DNA of 64,000 nt, from the NCBI GenBank assembly GCA_019208055.1, contig JAGXJF010000041.1:1-64000 (forward strand). Direction: 5' to 3'. Below, piece by piece: positions 46,351 to 58,910 of this stretch. Numbering within the stretch: the stretch's first letter is position 1; the number at the start of each line of letters is the position of its first letter. A program made the translations under genes and the position numbers. The notes below the pieces were generated by a model, which was not told the origin of the DNA, made no database searches, and worked only from the letters and a program-made list of their open reading frames with translations. This stretch comes from Stipa capillata. Its lineage: Eukaryota > Streptophyta > Magnoliopsida > Poales > Poaceae.

Positions 46351-49300
46351 ATGACGGTGGCGGCAGGGGTGGGGTACGCGCTGATCGCGCTGGGCCCCGC
46401 CTTCTCCCTCTTCGCCGGCGTCATCGCCAGGAAGCCCTTCCTCGTCCTCACCCTCCTCTCCAGGTCTCCCCCAAAAACCCCACCCGTCTCTTGAACCTCA
46501 TTGCTTGCGTTGCGATCAATCAAATCGTTCGTTGCCTTCTAGTAATCGTACAGTAGTGCAGTTCTTGGATTGGCGCAAGGGACGGGATGAAATTTGGTTG
46601 AGGCGATTCGTGCGGGGATCCGCGTGGAAATGGGCCGCTTCTTGTTTTTTTCCCCTTGTGCTAGGGTTAGCTGTTTCACCCTTATTCTACTCTTTTTGCC
46701 CGGTCGGCTAGTTTGGTCCTTGCGAGCTCGATCTGGATGCTGCTAGTTATATTCATCGTATGGTGTGGAGGGTTTGGAATTCTTCATGTACCTTTTCTGT
46801 TTGCAGAAACTGTGATCTGGTCTGGAAATATCTTCTCGGATTCACTCCTACAACAACTTGCATTGTTGACATGAAAGTATTGCTCATATTCCTCACCATC
46901 ATACCCTGTGTGGTGTCTAGGATTCACAGGATGTACGTTACTCCGTTTCGAGACGTAGGGCGTGGTTTGACTGTCCAAATTTGAACTTTTATCGTAAATA
47001 TCTTGTACAATACTTCGTTAATGGTTACAAAATCACAGTCATAAGAAAATGCTTTTAAATACGAATTCAATGGTGTCAATTTTGTGTAACATAACCCATG
47101 CTAGCTGAATGCCCGTGTGTTGCTAAAGAAATAATAAAAATAAATTCAATCATATGGCACATCAGTCGCTGTACAAACCCATGGCCACAAAAACTGACTT
47201 AGTTAGAAAAAAAGGCAAATTACAAATAACAAAACTGCAAACATAATCATATTAGATATTTTTGCAAACTCTAAAACAAGATGGTGTAAATCATGGAGAG
47301 ATGACTCCACCAGTCAGAAAGTTACCTTTGGTGGAAGGAAGGTGGGATGACAAACGGACCATCACCACCAAGTCAAATATTTTGCGCTCCGGCTAGAGTA
47401 GCGCTCCTCGTCCCAAGCATGCAAGCTAACCACTCCCAATATTTGAGAGTAAATGGTATTGCATATAGTAGTAAAACCCTATTTCAGAGCCTAACAAACC
47501 ACCTATAAGAACCAAGATAGTAAATGGTATTGCATATAGTAGTATAACCCTGTTTCATAGCCCAACAAACCACCTAACAAGAACCACAATAGTAAATGTA
47601 TTGCATATAGTAGTAAAACCCTGTTTTATAGCCCAACAAACTACCTAACAAGAACCAGGATAGTAAATGGTATTGCATGTAAAACCCTATTTCAGAGCCA
47701 AATCACCTAACAAGAACCTGAATAACTACATTACAAGTTTTACGACTTGTTTTGCGGTATTTACTACCGCAAGGATTGGGGATAATAACGTGCAGCGTGG
47801 TGCGGTGTGGGCAGTCAGGTTTGGTTGGGTTTGGTTGGGAGGGCAATGTGTAAAATAATTTATTCTACACACTTCTGCCAATTAGCACAACTATATATAC
47901 ATATATATAATATATATTTGAATATGCAAATCCTGCAGAGGTAACGGCGTAGTGTGACCTTTTAAAAACTGTTCACCTGTCCACTCTGCAATTAATTCAC
48001 AATATTCAATGTGCCCTTCATGTGGAGATGTAGACTACACAGAGGCTCGGTACATGCTGGTATTGCTAACTGGTAAACTTCTTCATTGAGACAGCTAGGA
48101 ATGAGAAACGTAGGGCTACATCTGTGATATACAAATTGACATTATTTAAAAACTTTCGAACTGCTTGGTATGACTTGACAGAGCACATGGCCTTTCTAGA
48201 TGGGAAAGATCTCTCGTAAAAGATAAGAGAACTATTGTAGATGCAAAAGAAAACACCTCATAGAGATATCTGCATGATCCTCTTCAAACAAAAAGTTAGG
48301 GACTTTGTTACCTGAACATAGGAGTTTCAAAAGTCAGCTCTTTCCTAGTTCCATAGTCCAACACAGAGCATTATCAGGGAGTAGGGAATTTCTAAGCAAG
48401 CGAGTTTCGTATAGTTTCTATTAACCGCAATATCATTTTCTTATGCTTTTAAAGAAGGTCTAGTTTAGGACTTTTTTCTCCAAATGCTTTAATAATTTTT
48501 GCCCAACTCCTCTACATTTGTTAATTTTGAGTTATAGACTGGACTCCTTTTGGGGACGTCCTTCAGCAGTGATGTGGCCAGGAGGTTGCCTTCTTGATGG
48601 CAGTCAGGGTTATGACTTAGGAAGGTTTTGATCCAATCACGTCATTTAGTTTTTTTAATTATTGGATTAGTTTCCAAAGAAATGGGATTAGTTATTATTT
48701 GGTTCCCAAGATATGAGGTTAGTTTCGAAAAAACTAAAAAGTCCATCCTCTATATTAGGATAAGTATTGTACAAATTTTGGCAAACAAAATAACCTGGAA
48801 ACCTTCCCTATCTCTATCCACGTCGGCCTTAGAGCCTTCTTGTCACGAAAGGTGATGAGCCCAGTGACTGGCACAAGGGCGAGCACCCCATTCCCCATAA
48901 TCCCTACCCTATTCGATCCAAACCCCAAACACACCAGTGAGGTACTTGACTACTTGTGTTATGGTCCTTTAGTCCCTAAAGTAGAAAGTTATATTCTATG
49001 TTCTTTTATAACCATCGAAATGGAAATACATCATCATGATTTGAATGTTAACTTTTGCCAAAATCTATTCGTGCAGCACATTGTTTTGGCTTATAAGTTT
49101 GATAGTCCTCTCGGGAATATGGAGGGGGTTTCTTCCTGTAAAATCAGGAGCATGGTGGCCATATGTGATTCTGATCCTTACATCTGTTGCATTTCAAGAA
49201 GGCATCCGTCTTGTCTTCTGGAGGCTTTACAAGTAGGTAAACCATATAAAAAGTTGAAGTTTTCTCCTTTTGTTGGCAATTTATGTTCTTATGTGCTGAA

Positions 49301-51414
49301 ATGCTATAAATATGGAATATATATACTTGATTTATTTCCTTATGATATATGGCTATAACTGTTTTTCTAGGAAAGTGGAAGAGATGCTAGATGCCTTTGC
49401 TGATAGAATATCTAAACCACGTCTCTGTTTGACAGACAAGATGCTAATTTCTTTAGGTAAGTTCTTGTGGTACTACATAAAAATGTTCTTTTCAAGGAAT
49501 ATCAAATGTTTCTTCATCTGTCATTTTACATAAAATATATATCTATCGCTGGCTTGCGTTTTGCCCAGGGTTTTTAATTGGAAATAGATACCTGCAGATA
49601 TCTCTACCATCCTTTTACTTCTTCAAACGAATGTGTGCATTTCGTAATTGGAGATGTGCTGAATCATGCCTCCAATTTTAGAAGGGCCAAAAAAAAACAC
49701 ACACACACAGCAAGAATTGCATGCTATATTATTTACAAGCATCCAGTAGATTTTCTGATGACTGTTATTCATTTGAACTCTAACAATAGGTATTACATAG
49801 GCTAATAATTGCTTGTCAGTGTTCTAGAATTTCTAGTCATGATAGAGCAAGCACAGCTTATATGGTCCTCCATCATTTAATCCAAAACTACATAATCTTG
49901 GTCTACATTGTTAACCCAAGTGAATACCAAATCCAAGGATGTGCATTCACTTATTGATCGATAGGAGCATTTGTTATTCATTATCACTCTAGGATGTCAC
50001 AAATTATAACTGGCACTGTTTGCTCACTTATATTTTGATATGTTCGTGCAGCTGGTGGTTTAGGTCATGGAGTGGCTCATGCAGTTTTTTTCTGTCTCAG
50101 CCTTTTAACTCCAGCATTTGGTCGAGCCACATTTTATGTCGAAAGGTGCTCAAGGATGCCATTTTTCCTTGTGTCAGGCAAGTTATAGTTTTTCTTTACT
50201 CCCTAATACAAGTTACCACCAAGGAAGTGAAGAAGCCTTCCTTCTAATTGAATGGCTGGGAATCAAATTTCTAAGACAACTCTTTTGGTTATAGCGCAGT
50301 TTATGTTATGTTGTCAGCATACTTTGTCTCTCCCAGATCCCAGTGGTATTTTATGCCAAATTGTACTGTCCTGAATTTTTTGTCCTTTGTGTAACCCTAT
50401 ATGCTATTTGCAGCCATTATTTCACTTGGGTTATTGGTCATCCATACTTTCTCAATGATTATTGCTTTTAATGGATATGGAGAGAGAAAGAAAAGCGACC
50501 AAATCTTCGTCCCAGTTGTTCATCTGATTGCTGCTCTAATGGTAAGAACTGTCTCTTAACAATGAACCTGAAAATGCTTGAACAGATTTATGTTTGTCTT
50601 TACTTTCATGATCTTGCATGTTGCATTCATGTTTTTTTTCTAAGCCCAACATAAAATCACTGACTACTGGTAGATTTGACATTGTTGTTAAAAGGTCTTT
50701 TGCTAAATTATACCACTTATGTTGGGTTCTTCCATTTACTCTTCAGAACTTGTATAAAGTGATGTCCTTTTAAAATGTCAAAGTTTAATTGATGGAAGTA
50801 GAATGTGGAATAACAAAGGGTTGTTGCACAACAAATTCAATCGTGAAAATACTGTGTAGTCTCAGGTTTCTTCAGTGTAATGTTATTGTTGAACTGAAAT
50901 TTGCTGCCCAAAATCTAGTCAAATGTACAACAGCATTGATAGAGCAAACACTGAACGTTTCCTGCTCTGTATAATTATAAGATCTGTTCACTACTTTTGT
51001 GTGGTTTCGGAAGGCAACTTCGTATTTCATGGACAACTGAACAGTTGAAACATTTTCATATTTCCACTATTACTTGCTGTAACATCATTTTTCATCTATA
51101 TCACATCACTGAGTTACGGTGGTAATATCATTTATATCTCAAGCAAGTTGTTCTATTATCAGGTATCATATTGTATGACATGTGAATTGCTACCAGATCT
51201 TGCTCCTTTTTGTCAGTATGCTTTTCACTGCTGAACATATTCATAGCCTGATTCTGTGATTTGTTCATTTCAGACACTAATTAACCTTGCGCCAGGAGGC
51301 TGCATCATTGGTACACCTTTGCTATGTGTCATGGCTGCGGTAACCTTGCTGTACTCCTGGCGAATGGTAGGGCAGAGATTAACTGAGCACCAACATCGGC
51401 AGTTCAACAGCTAG
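46351..51414 (+). CDS. APH1: Gamma-secretase subunit APH-1-like protein, six exons
   Basis: Exons 46351-46463, 49077-49232, 49371-49456, 50052-50177, 50414-50541 and 51274-51414 join in frame to 249 residues, the usual length of plant APH-1. The start is MTVAAGVGYALIALGPAFSL. APH-1 is a polytopic membrane scaffold subunit (seven segments in animals) of gamma-secretase, with presenilin, nicastrin and PEN-2, in ER/Golgi-type membranes. Hydrophobic segments are spread over all exons. A GxxxG motif lies at G121/G125 (GGLGHGVAHA). Two key histidines fall at H171 (VIHTFS) and H197 (VVHLIAA), matching positions known to matter in human APH-1a. Intron 4 (50178-50413) uses a GC donor (CAG|GCAAGT); the other introns are GT-AG. 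Intron 1 is 2.6 kb and holds repeats. No damage is seen, so the gene looks functional. Confidence 0.95.
47099..47135 (+). repeat. Dispersed grass repeat motif in APH-1 intron 1
   Basis: 'tgctagctgaatgcccgtgt' followed by 'gttgctaaag' resembles the word at 24550 ('ctagcagagtgcccgtgc'). It suggests a shared repeat family. Class unknown. Confidence 0.35.
47448..47724 (+). repeat. 71-bp minisatellite, about 3.9 copies, in APH-1 intron 1
   Basis: Units begin 'agtaaatggtattgcatata' at 47448, 47519, 47591 and 47662. They share 'aaccctatttcagagcc'-type middles and 'cacctaacaagaacc' ends. Unit 4 has a small internal deletion. Units differ by a few substitutions. Confidence 0.9.
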
Positions 51415-52316
51415 TGCTTGCCTTGTGCTCATGGAATTTCCTCATGCGGCTTGTTTGTATCTTCTTCCTTTTTATACTAGGACAACAGTATGTAGATTTA
51501 GTGGTTATGGCACCGGTGGACTCATATCTTATGAAAACGCGTGCAATACTGTGGCCTTTCTGTGGGGTTTCTCATGGTACTTCTACTGTGATGTTCGCTG
51601 TGTTATCTGGATAGGTGCGAGGTTTCATCAGAGCTGCACTCAGTTAAATAGTTAATAATACTTCTACTTACGAATATTTTGCACTTGTGACCAAGATTTT
51701 CCTCAACAAATACTTGCACTTTGTGACTTCCCAAACTATCCCTATAACTCAAGCCGTTGCAGTGCCATCTCTCCTGCTTGAGGGATATTATTGAATAGCA
51801 TTTCGGTCACATTTTATCTAAATGTAATCACCTTCTATGCATGATTTGGTTAAAAGTACCAAGCATGGAGAAACTGAAGTACTAAATGTGTATTTTCCCT
51901 CTTTCTTGCGTCCTGAATCTTGATCTCTTCTGGGCCAAATGATACACTTCAGGACAGACTACTTAGTACCGACCCATCTTTTCGTCACTTGAATTATGTT
52001 CTAATGTAGTCGATACGTTGTTCTCTAACCGTCTCTGAAAAGTTGGCTGACATTTGCTCTAGAAATCCATGAGAATTATGGGGGGCCTTGTTTGCGGCAC
52101 GTTTGCCTTTTCTTTTGTTGGGCTGCGTCCCATCCCGTGCATACACCCGATTGGGATGACACGCTTTTCCCTCCATCCATCTTCCCCCCTTCGCCTTCCC
52201 CCCTCTACCCTCCGCTTTCCTTTCCACCACCCGCTCTAGCGACGCCACAGTCACTGTCACCGGAGAACTCCAAAAATATTTTAAGAATCAGCTTTCAACC
52301 CCAAAAGAATTAAGAG
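51415..52316 (+). other. 3' UTR and flank of APH-1
   Basis: The frames overlapping the stop (51414-51655) are shadows. No strong AATAAA was found close to the stop. A CT-rich block lies at 52160-52220. Confidence 0.35.
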
Positions 52317-53296
52317 AAATTGGTTCCATCACACCAAAAATCATGTATTTAGAAAAATCACATCAAAATAAAATGGTACACCTTAATCACATCCAAAGAG
52401 TCACATGTTTAGTAATTTACCATTTCGTTTGCTTCCGTCAGTCCTTTCCCGTTTTCTTTTGTTTTTCCCTAATTCCGATCAATGAAAGAGACACAAATAC
52501 CCTAAGCCCATCCGAACATGATCGAACATCCAATAGAACTGAGTAGGTCGATCAAATTTTTACTCCCCAACAAAGATACCACCTAAGCGCCGCTGCTCGA
52601 CGCCCCCGCCGGCCGTAGCCGTGGAGTACGTTGATTCCTACATATATCTTGGTACTTGCTGCCAAATCTTTTCTGAAGAATTGGATAAGTTTTTCGGTAG
52701 CATTGATAGATGCTGTCACTGTTTCCTGAAAAACGGGAGCAATCGCTGGAATATTATTGAACAAATAAACATTACAATTTTAAGTACACAGACATCTCAT
52801 GAAATGCCACAAACAACATCTATTCTCTGCTGAAATTTGTCACAAATCTGTAACAAAGCATGGCTCTCGAATTACAGACAACATGGTCTGAAAATTAAAT
52901 TTTAACACATACAAGAACAGCCTCCTGGATAGGTGATGCGTTCGTCGACAGGGACCTCAAGTCGAGGAGGATCCATGGCTGCACGCTGGCGTCCAGGGGG
53001 TGCTGCCGCGGAAGGGGCCCCGCCACAAGGAGGAGCTGCGGCGGAGGCGGCACCGGCGGCGAGGAGTGTCCGCAGTGGAGACGGGGAGTCCTAGCTCGTT
53101 TTGGTGTCCGCTTATATGCTTGGTCAGGAGCATGGTCCATTTATCACGGCAAAACGGGAAGATTTAACACGTCAGCTCTAATTGACGGAATGGTAAATTC
53201 CTAAGCATGTTGATCTTTAGATGTGATTAAAGTGTACCAATTTCTTTTAGCGTGATTTTTCGAAACACACCATCTTTTGATGTGATGTAACCAATT
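52317..53296. mobile_element. Long-TIR DNA element, Pack-MULE-like
   Basis: The left stretch (52317-52426) and the reverse complement of the right stretch (53184-53296) align over about 110 bases: AATTGGTTCCATCACACCAA against AATTGGTTACATCACATCAA, then 'tggtacaccttaatcacatc' against 'tggtacactttaatcacatc', and 'aatttaccat'. Long terminal inverted repeats are typical of Mutator-like elements. The interior is GC-rich in two places and includes a minus-strand protein-like stretch (FQETVTASINATEKLIQFFR), which suggests captured gene pieces. Outer borders and target duplication are not certain. Confidence 0.7.
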
Positions 53297-53575
53297 ATTT
53301 CAAAATTTGATGTGAGTAACTTCCAACCAAATTTTTAAATAGGCTCTCAAAGCCCCAAACATCAACTTTCAACCCAAAACAATAAATCCAAACCCGTGTC
53401 ATAAACCGGATTCAAATACTTTTAGATCTAGAACCCCTCTTTCTCATCCTAAGGCTCCGGCAAGGATGAAGAGGAACATGATAAGGTCGGCACTAGTAGC
53501 ATAGGGGTTGGCGCCGCGGAGGCGAAAGGCCACGTGGCGACTCCACCGTGAGATCCGCCACTGGGGAGTAGGAAG
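53297..53575. other. Sequence left of the solo LTR, nothing recognised
   Basis: It runs into the TSD GGAAG at 53571-53575. It is continuous with 55245 onwards once the solo LTR is removed; the joined stretch is purine-rich and G-rich. Confidence 0.3.
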
Positions 53576-55239
53576 TGGTGGGGAACGTGCTACACAAAAT
53601 AAAAAATTTACCGTACACGAACCAAACCAAGATCCACTATCGAGGTGCAGGCAACGATATCATATCTTCGCCGATCACGTCAATGCAGCGGAGAAGTTGA
53701 CGATGTTGATGAAGTCCGCAGACTCCCGCAGCTAGGTTATACCTCCCAGCCGCGAGAGTGATCTCCTCGCGAATAGTTCGCCCGATCGAACACCGAAGTG
53801 TACAACGTCTCCGAGGTATCCACGCGTACCGGATCAGCAACACCGTGGTAATGTGTGGACCAGCACACAAGAACAACGGGGATCTACAAGAAGGAGAAGC
53901 AGCAGCGTGCCGGCAGCTGAACTAGATCCAATCTAGAAGAGAGAGGAAGAGGAGGCTGCGGCCAATCTAGAGGTGGCGGCTGCCTAGGGTTTCGGCCAAG
54001 GGGCTAGGGCTGCCTTTGAAGCTGCTTGGGATGCCCTTTGAGGTGCCCTGCCCCTCTATTTAAAGGGGGTGGGGCAGCCCTCCCTGGGAAGGTGGAGTTC
54101 TACTCCAGCAGGAACTCCCTGATGGAGTTGGAGTCCAACTCCACCAGAACCTTCTAGAACTTCTGCAACCTTCTAGAACTTCTAGAACCTTCTGATACTT
54201 TCCGGAACACTTCCGGACATCACCGGAACCATCCGGGACCTCCCGGAACACTTTCTAGATCATCCGAAACACTTTTGGAACCCTTCTCTCTCGCTCTCCA
54301 TAAATCGTAGCATTCCTAAATGTCGCTAAAACGTTAAGCGTGTGACCCTATAGGTTCGAGTATATGTGGACATGTCCAGAACACCTTCCGGTCAATAATC
54401 GTCAGCGGGATCTGGACACCCATAACAACTCCCACATATCATCGAAGATCTTTATCGAGCGAACCTCGTATTACCGTATATCATCCTTTTGCCTCGCGAT
54501 ACATTACACAACCCGAGGCGAGACTTTTATGGTATCTTTGTGATCAACTCCTTGATCACTACACCTAGTTATCCTCGTTACCGGTTTGTACTTTTTTCTC
54601 GTTTTCGTATTCCGGTGTCCCCGTGACTAACCCTTTAGTCACAATACCTAGCCAGGCGATGCTGGACACCGTAATACCGAGTGAGCCTAGAGTGTACCTC
54701 TCCATCGTCGGATGGGCAAATCCCAGTCTTGACATATCTTGAACCACGATATACTTTCTGGTGTACCTAAAAGTCACCTTTATAATTATCCAGTTACGGA
54801 GTAACGTTTGATGACCCCAAAGCAACCATCCGGTGTCCAGGTCTACGATATTCTCATGGTCTAAGGACGCAAGTAAACGTTAACACATAATGAGAAGATA
54901 ATGACAACATATTGACGAAGTGATCTCGCAGTATCTCATAAGGGGGTCTATCCAACACCGTTGTTACCCTAACAATGTGTTCCCATTATTGCCGGCATCC
55001 TTGTTACATTAACAATGCCCATGATCAGGAAAATAATACCATCAACAATACATGAGCTAGTCCAGAGGCCTGACTAGGGATCTGAATGGTGTTTATTATT
55101 CCACACATGCAATTAGGTTTTCCTCTGAATCTCATATCCAAGAACCAATGCAATTCTAGCATAGAACATAAACTTAATCATGAACATGAAAATAGAATAA
55201 TAACAACTTTATTATTGCCTCTAGGGCATATTTCCAACA
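53576..55239 (-). mobile_element. Solo LTR of an Angela-like Copia retrotransposon, 1,664 bp
   Basis: On the minus strand it starts TGTTGGAAATATGCCCTAGA and ends GCACGTTCCCCACCA, which closely follow the LTR ends of the cereal Angela family as recalled. Direct repeats GGAAG flank it (53571-53575 and 55240-55244). No internal coding region or second LTR is present. 'ttctagaag' words are repeated near 54155-54195, in the U3/R zone. Open frames inside are chance. Confidence 0.9.
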
Positions 55240-55244
55240 GGAAG

Positions 55245-56689
55245 GAGGGGCCGTGGGCCGTGATCAAGAAGAATGGGAGAGAGGAGGAAAGATGGCGGGC
55301 CATGTCGGCTCCTAGTGGTTGAGAAGAAAGGGAAAGTGAGGAGAAAAAGAAGGCAATTTGGTTTAGAATGGGAAGAGGAGGAAGGGAAAGCGTACGGGAG
55401 AGGATAAAATAAAAGACAGAGGGTAGGGTCTTATAAGGACAAAGATGTCACCGAGAGGGAGATAAATAATTGTTTTAAAAACAATTAAGGATTTGGCTTT
55501 ATCCTAATGTAGAATTAAACTAGTCGAATTTTCACAAGCACAGATCCTAAATATACTAATCTCAACTAAGTGCATCAGCACCCTCTTCTATGTCAAGGTT
55601 TGCAATTCTTGGGTGACAAGCAAGTAATGCAATTTCTACTAAAGATAAGTAATGCAATTTCTACTAAAGATAATTGTAGAAATATAAATAACACAAATGT
55701 AAAGGAGACAAGAGACCAAAACAATGTTTGATCTCAAAATTCAGATATCCACCAATATCCTACGTCTCTATTGAGGAAACGTAATCACTTTGATCAAGAG
55801 CCGACACCGAATCATGCACTTTCCTCCTTGAGGGTGCACTAAGTGGACCTCCTCCACTATGGCTAGCTCCTATTTTTCGCTTGGGAGATGATAAGCTCCA
55901 CAACCACTTCACTAAGCACTCCAGTCTCTTCAAAAGTTCTTGAAGAGATTACCAAGCCGACACCTCCAAGCCGTCTAAGAGGCGATGGCCTCCAAGAGAA
56001 ATAAACTCTCAGATTCTCACTCGAATCGATCAATACCGAGAGCTCAAACCGATGCAAATAATGCAATGCAAAGTGCAATGATGCATAATTTTTCCTCACA
56101 CCTCACCAAGAGTAAGACATATACTAGAGGGATTTAGAGAGGGAGGAAGCAAGTAGAGAAAGTCAACAAATGACTCTAGTGGTAGCAACAACTCCCCAAG
56201 CCATACCAATGTAGCTACTTTTAGCCAACCCTCAAAAACTAGTTGTTGGGGAGTTCTAGCTGAGGTTGACGATTTAAACTAACCGCAGGGCCGGTTGGAA
56301 AATGACCGTTGGACATACTCATAGGGAAGCTCTAACACCCCAAAGTCTTCAACACCAACTCCAGGTACTATGGATGGAGACTCTAGATGTACTTAGCAAA
56401 CCCCACATACTTTCTATAAGACCCCTAGGCAAACCGAGCCTCTTGTCTTGACCCTGGAGACTCTAGGAAAAATCCCAGAGTCTCTTGCCAGAGTGGCGGA
56501 TCAGACCGCCACCCAAGACTGGTTAGACTGACCCCCTTGAAGATAGTCTCCAGCGGCTTGGTTTGGCTCTAAAAAACCTCCGGACTATTATTTGGACACT
56601 TCGAGGAAGCTTTCCCTCTTACGCCTTAGTCTGGATCCTTTGGAAATGAAAATCCCAGAATTTTCGAACCACACCCAATCAAAATCTGG
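55245..56689. other. Intergenic sequence, possibly decayed LTR material
   Basis: A purine-rich part (55245-55450) continues the sequence left of the solo LTR. A 25-bp word ('aagtaatgcaatttctacta') is repeated in tandem at about 55622-55672. The stretch 55740-56680 has the flavour of non-coding LTR sequence ('gagggtgcactaagtggacc') but no partner copy is in the window. Confidence 0.3.
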
Positions 56690-58910
56690 GTAGGCTGAGC
56701 TCCACATGTAATTGCCCAGAGGGCTCCAATTCCAACAATGGAGTCCTCACGGTCTAGGGTTTATTTTGGAGCAACATGCAGAGGTCTAGAACTCCCAGAG
56801 CTAGGATAGCGAGTCAAGTTGTGTGATTGCATCCACCCATCTTTCGTTCTGCAGCTCTGTGAATATTGTTCTGTTCTTTCTAGAGGCAATTTTGCAAAAG
56901 CTCTAAGGCGCAGGTGCACAAGGGTTCACCCTCCCCCAATTCCAATTGTCGTGTAAGAAGAGGGCCTTGCATCCATTGCCGATGGTGATTGTCGTAGAGG
57001 CTCAGAAAGGAGCCATGTTAGTGTCATCGCATTATAAGTCTAACCTTGCTAAGGGGAATTGGGATTGGTTTGTTGGAACCAAAGCTAATGGAGGCGATGA
57101 GCCTACCCAAATATCTTCAAATCGGTGATGCCAAGCCTGCCCAAATCCTTCGGCCTACAGACTATCTTCCAGTTAACCAGCAAGTAACTCTCGCATGCTG
57201 CCTCGCTATCATCCCCTTTCTAGATGAAGCCGTGTGATATTCTGTCTAGTTTGCATCTTACCCATTTCAAAGTCGGGAAGACCGCCAAGTTGTATGTTGT
57301 TGTTGCCGAAAGGACATAGCCATAGTAACCTTGTCGGCATGCGACATGTTCTTTCCTTTCCAGCCTACAATCTGAACCCCACCTTGTCGATCAATGGTTG
57401 GATGTGAACTTTCTTGAGTCTGTGCATGTGTAGCGGCAGCCCAAGGTATTTGCCAGGGAACCAAGCACGCTTGGTTAGGAAGACCAACAGGAGCTCAGGG
57501 AGATCGATATCCTCGCATCTAACAGGGAAGATCTCCATTTTGGCCAGGTTTGTTTTGAGACTGCTAGCATCGCCAAACCAATTAAGGGTGCCCATAAGAG
57601 CCTGATGCTCTTCCTTGTCAAGGTTTGCAAAGATGCTAGCATAGTTAGTGTAAGGAGATATCCTAAACCTTGTGGCTCGAGTGAGGATAGGACGGAGGAT
57701 TCTGGATTGAGAGGCGGGGTGTAGGATATTTTGAAGTTAGTCGATTGCGAGGATAAACAACATGGGAGACAAGGGGGTCCCCTTGCCACGAAGCTTTCGC
57801 ATGGATGAAAGGGGGCCCGGGGGAACCATTTGGCAACACTTGGGACGAGAAGGAGGACAAAGAAAGGCAAATCCAGTCTTGCTAGCATGGGCCGAACCCA
57901 AGTCGCTCGAGAACTTTTAAGAGGTATGCCCAGCTGGCCGAGTCAAAGGCTTTCGAAATGTTGAGCTTCAGGAAGAGACTTGGTGTTTTCTTACGGTGAA
58001 GATCCTTCATAAGGTTCTAAACATAGAGGAAGTTTTTGTGGATGCAACATTTTTCAAGAAAGCACTCTAACGAACATGTCCAGGTAGGGGCCAGGGGCCA
58101 AGGTAGTTGTCCATGAGCTTTGTTGAAGATCTTCATGCTAATCACCCTATAGTCACTGACCCATGCAGCATCCGCTATTTTCAAAAGCAAGGTGATGTTT
58201 GTCATGTTGATTATCTCCATGAAGGTTTGCCAGATGAAGGATGGCTCCTACCATGTCTGCCTTGATGATGTCCTAGTAGGATTTGAAAAAGGCTTTGATA
58301 AAACCACCAGGTCCTAATGCCTTGACCGATGGAAGGGATAAGACCGTGTCTTTGATCTCCTGCTTGTCGAAGGGCTCCTTAAGAACAGCGAGATCAGAAG
58401 GCTAGAGTGCCTCTCAACCGAGGTGTCAAGGAGGCGCATGAAGTGGTCGTGAAGTTCTTTGTCTTTATCCTCCTTGGTGATTTCCATGCTCGTTGAAATG
58501 TGTAGAATCTGGATGAAGTTTTTTGATCTCCTCCCATTGGCCCTGATATGGAGCTTCGTATTTGCATCACCCTCTCTTATCCAAGTAAGGCGCGACCACT
58601 GTCGTATTTTTGACTTTTGAGTCGCCAAGAGCCCTAGAAGACGATTTTTGAGGTTCCTTTTTAGGTTGCATTACTTAGAGTTGAGGGATCACACCACCTG
58701 AGCGAGGTTGAGCTTCCATATCACCTCTTTGCCTATCTCGATTTGAAGTTTGACATTTCCAATCATTTTTCTTTGCCATTTTCTCGGTACATTCGCAGTG
58801 AGTTTGTCTCTTCATCGGGTCATAAGAGAAGTTTTAGTCCAAGCTTTCTAGACCATGTCAATGAAACCCATGATTTTTATTAAAATAGACTTGGGATTTG
58901 TGAGTCATGT
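56690..58910 (-). pseudogene. L1-type LINE reverse transcriptase region, degenerate
   Basis: Minus strand, from high to low coordinate: KWQRKMIGNVKLQIEIGKEV (58790-58730), SRLTWIREGDANTK (about 58595-58555), an INMTNITLLLKIADAAWVSD stretch (58211), the palm region with GDPLSPMLFILAID (57790), a degraded YxDD region near 57650, NWFGDASSLKTNLAKMEIFP (57580), CLVNWKIVCRPKDLG-like (about 57170), GNGCKALFLHDNWNWGRVN (56970), and WNWSPLGNYMWSSAY near 56725. This is the full order of a plant L1 RT and its downstream region. Many frameshifts and stops; the endonuclease part is missing. Confidence 0.85.

Noticed and set aside
54565..54825. 86-codon minus-strand frame
   Set aside because: It lies entirely inside the Angela-like solo LTR, which is non-coding.
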